From Haematobia irritans (lineage: Eukaryota > Arthropoda > Insecta > Diptera > Muscidae), in the NCBI RefSeq assembly GCF_050003625.1, contig NC_134398.1:81252003-81316002 (forward strand): a stretch of DNA of 64,000 bases. The letters run 5' to 3'. Below the pieces are notes generated by a model. It was not told the origin of the DNA. It was given only the letters and a program-made list of their open reading frames with translations, and did no database searches. This document shows, in pieces, positions 58,056-64,000 of the stretch. The translations under genes were made by a program, and so were the position numbers. The first letter of the stretch is position 1; each line of letters starts with the position of its first letter.

Positions 58056-59683
58056 TTTTTATAGCCTGCTCCACACTGTGGAACAGGGTATTATAAGTTA
58101 GTGCATATGTTTGCAACACCCAGAAGGAGACGAGATAGACACATGGTGTCTTTGGCAAAAAATGGTCAGGGTGGGCTCCTGAGTCGATATAGCCATGTCC
58201 GTCTGTCCGTGAACACATTTTGTAATCAAAGTCTAGGTCGCAGTTTAAGTCCAATCGACTTAAAATTTGGCACAAGTATGTGTTTTGGCTCAGAATAGAT
58301 CCCTATTGATTTTGGAAGAAATCGGTTCAGATTTAGATATAGCTCCCATATATATTTCGCCCGATATGGACTTATATGGCCCCAGAAGCCAGAGTTTTAC
58401 CCTAATTGGCTTAAAATTTTGCACAAAAAGAACAATTAGTACTATAGTCAAGTGTGCCAAATTTCATTGAAATCGGTTCAGATTGAGATATAGCTCCCGT
58501 ATATATCTTTCGCCCGATATGCACTAATACGGTCCCAGAAGCCAGAGTTTTACCCCAATTAGGTTGAAATTTTGTACAGGGAGTAGAATTAGCAGTGTAG
58601 TCAAGTGTGCAAAATTTTATTGAAATCGGTTCAGATTTAGATATAGCTCCCATATATATCGTTCGCCCGATTTACACTCAGATGACCACAGAGGCCAATC
58701 TTTAGCTCCAATTTAGTTGAAATTTTGCACATGGAGTAGAATTAGCATTGTGGCTATGCGTGCCAAATTTGGTTGAAATCGGTTCAGATTTAGATATATC
58801 TCCCATATATAGCTTTCGCCCGATTTACACTCATATGACCACAGAGGCCAATCTTTAGCTCCGATTTAGTTGAAATTTTGCACAGGGAGTAGAATTAGCA
58901 TTGCGGCTATGCGTGCCAAATTTGGTTGAAATCGGTTCAGATTTAGATATATCTCCCATATATAGCTTTCGCCCGATTTACACTCATATGACCACAGAGG
59001 CTAATTTTTAACTCCGATTTAGTTTAAATTTTGCACAGGGAGTAGAATTAGCATTGTAGCTATGCGTGCCAAATTTGGTTGAAATCGGTTCAGATTTAGA
59101 TATAGCTCCCATATATAGCTTTCGCCCGATTTACACTCATATGACCACAGAGGCCAATTTTTTGCTCCGATTTAGTTAAAATTTTGCACAGAGAGTAGAA
59201 TTAGCATTGTAGCTTTGCGTGACAAATTTGGTTGAAATCGGTTCAGATTTAGATATAGCTCCCATATATATGTTTTTCTGATTTCGACAAAAATGGTCAA
59301 AATACCAACATTTTCCTTGTAAAATCGCCACTGTTTAGTCGAAAAGTTGTAAAAATGACTCCAATTTTCCTAATTTTCCTAAACTTCTAATACATGTATA
59401 TCGATCGATAAATCATAAATAAACTTTTGAGAAGTTTCCTTAAAACTGCTTCAGATTTAAATGTTTCCCATATTTTTTTACTAACATTGTGTTCCACCCT
59501 AGTGCATTAGCCGACTTAAATTTTGAGTCTGTAGATTTTGTAGAAGTCTATCAAATTCTGTCCAGATCGAGTGATATTTAAATGTATGTATTTGGGACAA
59601 ACCTTTATATATAGCCCCCAACACATTTGACGGATGTGATATGGTATCGAAAATTTGGATCTACAAAGTGGTGCAGGTCGGCG
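58056..59683 (+). mobile_element. DINE-1-like element (subfamily 1b), uninterrupted
   Basis: It starts TTTATAGCCTGCTCCACACT with GTGGAACAGGGTATTATAAG, GGAGACGAGATAGACACATG and TGTCCGTCTGTCC. It has about six units of ~153 bp (TCATATGACCACAGAGGCC near 58831, 58984, 59137), the CTGATTTCGACAAAAATGG module and GTGCAGG at the 3' end. It shows the uninterrupted form of the 26624-30048 copy. Confidence 0.75.
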
Positions 59684-59839
59684 TTTTATCACACAAACTA
59701 TTCTAATCATGTCCATAAATTTAACGACTCTTACACCATTCTCGCTGACGAATTTTTGTTCGTAACAAGAACTTTCGAGCATCACGACGAGAATAATGTG
59801 TCATGTGAACTGAGTCGGGTGAATGTTAATGAGTCCCAT

Positions 59840-60182
59840 GGGAGCCACCGTGGTGCAATTGTTACCATGCGCGCCTTGCATACACAGGGTCGTGGGTTCA
59901 AATCCAGTTTCGACCAAACACCAAAAAGTTTTTCTGCGGTGGGTTTTATCACCTCAGTAATGCTGGTAACATTTAAGTTTCAAAGCTTCTTGAAGTGGTT
60001 TCACTGCAATGTGGAACGCCGTTCGGACTCGACTATAAAAATGAGGTGCCTTGTCATTGAGCTTAACATAAAGTCGGACAGAACTCAGTGATAAGAGAGA
60101 AGTTCACCACTGTGGTCTTACAATGGACTGAATAGTCTAAATGAGCCTGAAATATCGGGCTGCCACTACCTAACATAACCTA
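59840..60182 (+). mobile_element. tRNA-derived SINE, second copy
   Basis: It starts GGGAGCCACCGTGGTGCAAT and has the B-box-like GGGTTCAAATCC. The body AATGTGGAACGCCGTTCGGA is shared with 40330-40680, and it ends CCTAACATAACC. Flanks GAGTCCCAT and GAATCCCAAT may be a decayed duplication. It lies 370 bp downstream of the exon A donor. Confidence 0.8.
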
Positions 60183-60555
60183 AGAATCCCAATATTTCCT
60201 TGTTACTTGTACGAGTGTACTTCTTCCGCCTTAGACATTCAAACATTAAAACAGTTGGACATCATGTATGAAATTGTTCGTTGTTCTGTAGAATGTTAGC
60301 GCTTAGATTAGCTGACAATTGAATATTCTAGTTCATGAGAAACAATAAAGATAAAGAAAATCAGGCATTCTATTTTCAATGCAACACCTTGTTCTGAGTT
60401 CCGTTACATTTATATTAAGTGGTTCAGATATCAAATACATTTCAAGTAAAAGAATTTAAAATAGTAATGGAAGTCTCTCCAAATTAATTAATCACACTTC
60501 GAATAACGTTTGATCATTATTGAGGGCATATTTTTTTCCGTGTAAATTCACTTAC
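60183..60555. other. Intron just downstream of Gr39a exon A
   Basis: No repeat or coding signal recognised. Confidence 0.4.
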
Positions 60556-61452
60556 CTCCTCATTTAGATTGTTACATAGAAGCCCTATTACCAAAATTGT
60601 ACACATTGGCAACATCCATATTAATGTTTGCAATTCGGAAAGACGATTTGATCCAGGATTTGATATTGCAAGTACAAAAACATCCCATATTGTTTCCATT
60701 AGCACCATTATCGTACACATCAATATGGAAATGCCATAGACAGTGTTCACATCCTCGGAAGTTACGTAGGAGACCTCACCATATAACAGCATAATTGTCT
60801 CGACTTGTTTTATTTCAGTATCTCCCATTCCATTCTTACAGGCTAAGAAAAGTTTTTCACACGAAATTGAAATCGATTTCATTATATTGGAGACTGTTAG
60901 AACAACGGCGGTATATATGAATAAAATCACAGTGCTCATCAGACAGCAATAAATGGTCATGGCAAAGCCTATATAGAAAATTCTACTGGCGAATTGACCA
61001 TGGACTTGGAGGAATACGTTTGCTGAATTCACTAAGTATAACCCAATCACAGCTATCAATATAGACAAACGAATCTTTATATACGTAGGAAATGTCAGTG
61101 TTTGGACCATGTGCCCCGAATTCCATTTTCTGCAAAAATCCAGTATTCTGAAATGACTGTGCTGATTCGAAATCAGCCAAATTCTTAATGTACTGTGCAG
61201 AGCAAATGACGCCTGTAAGGTGAGATATATGTAATAATTCGAGGTGTCATTGAAGTCTCCAATAAAGTACGCATGTTCAGTGTATAATAACATGACACAG
61301 GATCCAAGAATAAGAATTTGTATTACAGCATTATGGAGATAATATAGGAAATTGCCTTTAATATAGAAACAGTTCTCACTGTCCTCAAAATGTACTGCCA
61401 TCAGACCAGAATATTTGAGAAATTTCAAATATATTTCGATATCGTCCGTCAT
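60556..61452 (-). CDS. Gr39a: Gustatory receptor alternative first exon A
   Basis: 299 codons from ATG 61452 (MTDDIEIYLKFLKYSGLMAV) to donor AATGAGGAG|gtaagt, phase 0. Six hydrophobic segments are visible at about 37-57, 74-95, 126-149, 157-188, 236-263 and 276-293, ending CNNLNEE; segment 7 comes from the shared last exon. With 80 shared codons the protein is 379 residues. To reach the shared exons the transcript must skip exons B and C and choose second exon 2a (44.7 kb) or 2b (34.5 kb), giving primary transcripts of about 28 kb. The frame is intact and the donor strong, so it is probably functional. A second in-frame start further in is unnecessary. Confidence 0.85.
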
Positions 61453-61527
61453 ATTTCACGACTTGTGGTCATTACGCACACTACATCTAATAGCCAATCA
61501 CTAATATACTTGGGTCTAGAGGTGTGC

Positions 61528-62165
61528 GCGTGAGGGAGTTTTCACGCACGCTCACGCACGCTCACAAATTCAAAATGTCATTCACGCACAATCACGCACG
61601 CCTGTTTTAGAATTGCTCACACTCACGCACGCTCACGAATGAATTCGTAACATTCACGCACGATCACGCACGCCCGTTTTTGAATTGCTCACACTCACGC
61701 ACGCTCACGAATGAATTCGTAACATTCACGCACGATCACGCACGCCCGTTTTGGAATTGCTCACACTCACGCACGCTCACGAATGAATTCGTAACATTCA
61801 CACACGAAGGTTTTTATTGATTCACGCTCACTCACGTTCACGAACCAAAATCCTGCAAAGATAAACACTCACGATTGCAGAATAGTGACTACCGCACGCT
61901 CACGACGGGATATATCAACTCACGCACGTTCACGAACAACAAACTTATTCACGCACACTCACGATTCGAAAAAAAACTACTCACGCACGTTCACGAACAA
62001 TGAAACGTACTTCCACACACTCACGATTCATAAAAAAACTATTCACGCACGCTCACGATGTAAAATGCAACTCACGCACGTTCACGACTATTATACTTAC
62101 AAAACAAACGAAAAAATTTAATTCACGAATGAGTACGAACTTAAAAACTTACTCACTCTCGCTCG
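61528..62165. repeat. TCACGCACG-type tandem array upstream of exon A
   Basis: Dense short repeats of TCACGCACG and TCACGAAC. A longer ~78-bp period occurs at 61560-61800 (GAATGAATTCGTAACATTCA recurs), decaying rightwards into more irregular copies. The array begins about 75 bp before the exon A start codon, in its presumed promoter. Confidence 0.85.
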
Positions 62166-62520
62166 TGATACAAATGAGCTACCCACACAAATTCGCCAAA
62201 ATATTTCTAATTAAAAATCTGAAGTTGAAAACGTACTCAATTAAAAAATTAACAGATACAATTAACATTTTAATCAAATCAAAATATAAATTCAATTAAA
62301 ATTTGGATTGATTTTGGCCGAAAAACTTAATTAATTTTTAATTGAGGCAATCAATGATTTATAGTGTTATTGTTTACTTATTTTATTTTTTATTATATTA
62401 TAATTACATACATTATAATTATACTATATAGAATTATTTTTTTTACATCTAAGCCAAAATTTAATGAACCAATGAAACCAATTATTTCCGAAAATTATTA
62501 ATTTTTTATTTGGAAGTATG
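62166..62520. repeat. TTAATTG-rich remnant
   Basis: AT-rich sequence with AATTAATTTTTAATTGAGGC and TCAATTAAAA words like those of the 18761-20518 element, and likewise adjoining a DINE-1-like copy. Confidence 0.45.
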
Positions 62521-62663
62521 TTTATACCCTTCACCACTACTGTGGTACAGGGTATAATAAGTTTGTGCATTTGTATGTAACGCCAAGAAGGAGTAATCAT
62601 AGACCAACCTTTTAGTATACGGATCGGCTTAGAATTAAATTCTGAGTCGATTTAGCGATGTCC

Positions 62664-62701
<38 letters not shown>

Positions 62702-64000
62702 CTGTCTGTTGATGTATTTTTGTGTGCAAAGTACAGCTCGCAGTTTTAGTCCGATTGTCCTAAAATTTGGTATAGGGTCCTGTTTCGGCTCAAAGACAAT
62801 CCCTATTGATTTTGGAAAAAATCGGTTCAGATTTAGATATAGCTGCCATATATATTTTTCACCGATCTGGTCATAATTGGCGTGTATATCAACCGATCTT
62901 CCTCAAATTCCGTACATCCGAATATCTTATGGGTCTCGAAAAACTTGCAAAATATCAGCCAAATCGGTTCAGATTTAGATATAGCTCCCATATATAGCTT
63001 TCGCCCGATTTACACTCATTTGCCCACAGAAGCCAATATTTAACTCCGATTGAGTTGAAATTTTGCACAGGGAGTAGAATTAGCATTGTAACTATGCGTG
63101 CCAAATTTGGTTGAAATCGGTTCAGATTTGGATATATCTCCCATATATAGCTTTCGCCCGATTTACACTCATATGACCACAGAGGCCAATTTTTAACTCC
63201 CATTTAGTTGAAATTTTGCACATTGAGTAGAATTAGCATTGTAACAATGCGTGCCAAATTTGGGTGAAATCGGTTCAGATTTGGATATATCTCCCATATA
63301 TAGCTTTCGCCCGATTTACACTCATATGACCACAGAGGCCAATTTTTTGCTCCGATTTAGTTGAAATTTTGCACAGGGAGTATAATTAGCATTGTAGTTA
63401 TGCGTTCCAAATTTGGTTGAAATCGGTTCAGATTTAGATAAATCTCCCATATATAGCTTTCGCCCGATTTACACTCATATGACCACAGATGCCAATTTTT
63501 ACCTCCGATTTAGTTGAAATTTTGCACAGGGAGTAGAATTGGCATTGGAGCTTTGCGTGCCAAATTTGGTTGAAATCGGTTCAGATTTAGATATAGCTCC
63601 CATATAAATGTTTTTCTGATTTCGACAAAAATGGTCAAAATACCAACAATTTCCTTGTAAAATCGCCACTGCTTAGTCGAAAAGTTGTAAAAATGACTCT
63701 AATTTTCCTAAACTTCTAATACATATATATCGAGCGATAAATCATAAATAAACTTTTGCAAAGATTCCTTAAAATTGCTTCAGATTTAAATGTTTCCCAT
63801 ATTTTTTTACTAACATTGTGTTCCACCCTAGTGCATTAGCCGACTTAAATTTTGAGTCTATAGATTTTGCAGAAGTCTATCTAGTTCGGTCCAGATCGAG
63901 TGATATTTAAATGTATGTATTTGGGACAAACCTTTATATATAGCCCCCAACACATTTGACGGATGTGATATGGTATCGAAAATTTAGATCTATAAAGTGG
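62521..64000 (+). mobile_element. DINE-1-like element (subfamily 1), runs off window
   Basis: It starts TTATACCCTTCACCACTACT and has a (GTCT)n run at 62660-62710. About five ~153-bp units follow, then the CTGATTTCGACAAAAATGG module and GATATGGTATCGAAAATTTA. The last 30-40 bases of the element lie beyond the window edge. Same subfamily as 16978 and 19287. Confidence 0.75.

Noticed and set aside
61528..62165. Idea that the TCACG array is a Mondo-Mlx response element (autoregulation)
   Set aside because: The motif lacks CACGTG pairs with 5-bp spacing, so nothing in the sequence supports it.

Overview
This is eukaryotic, TE-rich, AT-rich nuclear DNA from a higher fly. The dipteran assignment rests on three things: insect gustatory-receptor exons, a Mondo/ChREBP-type gene, and many DINE-1/INE-1-like (non-autonomous Helitron) repeats carrying the GTCTGTC microsatellite. 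The very large introns suggest a calyptrate fly (muscid or blow-fly relatives) rather than Drosophila, but that is inference. There are no prokaryotic genes, no rRNA and no convincing functional tRNA.

Plus strand: four in-frame exons of a Mondo orthologue (sugar-responsive bHLH-zip factor, MondoA/ChREBP family) at 5530-5987, 23998-24104, 30518-30591 and 33126-33242. They encode the N-terminal Mondo conserved region. The bHLH-zip part is not in the window, so intron 4 is longer than 30.7 kb and the gene runs off the right edge.

Minus strand, inside that intron: an insect gustatory receptor locus with Gr39a-type architecture. Alternative long first exons lie at 60556-61452 (A), 51823-52743 (B, broken by one in-frame TAG) and 42994-43908 (C). 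A 21-codon second exon exists in two versions (44747-44809 and 34461-34523). Shared third and last exons lie at 33550-33639 and 33400-33489, the last carrying the TY-x5-QF receptor signature. All joins are phase 0, so each first exon can splice in frame to either second exon, giving proteins of about 379-387 residues with seven membrane segments.

Almost everything else is transposon. Intron 1 of Mondo holds a 6.9-kb Foldback-like element (6639-13531; 10-bp target duplication; arms of ~157-bp tandem units) inside a hAT-like remnant. It also holds a non-LTR retroelement split twice, once by a TA-flanked element that itself carries a DINE-1-like copy and once by a second Foldback-like element (20988-23610). 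Intron 2 is a nest: a CACCCAG-ended element contains a TIR element and a DINE-1-like element, the latter contains a CCCAGCAAAA-ended element, and that contains a 5'-truncated non-LTR element with a 14-bp target duplication. Intron 3 is mostly one 2-kb TA-flanked element. The large intron around Gr39a holds a broken mariner (D34D triad readable), tRNA-derived SINEs, TIR elements with two divergently oriented tRNA-like modules, MITEs with datable empty sites, (TA)n tracts and more DINE-1-like arrays.

The most interesting points are: the antisense nesting of a taste-receptor locus in a sugar-sensor gene; the duplicated second exon; the single TAG in exon B in a near-leaky context; the Foldback-like pair; and the TIR elements with divergent tRNA-like modules.
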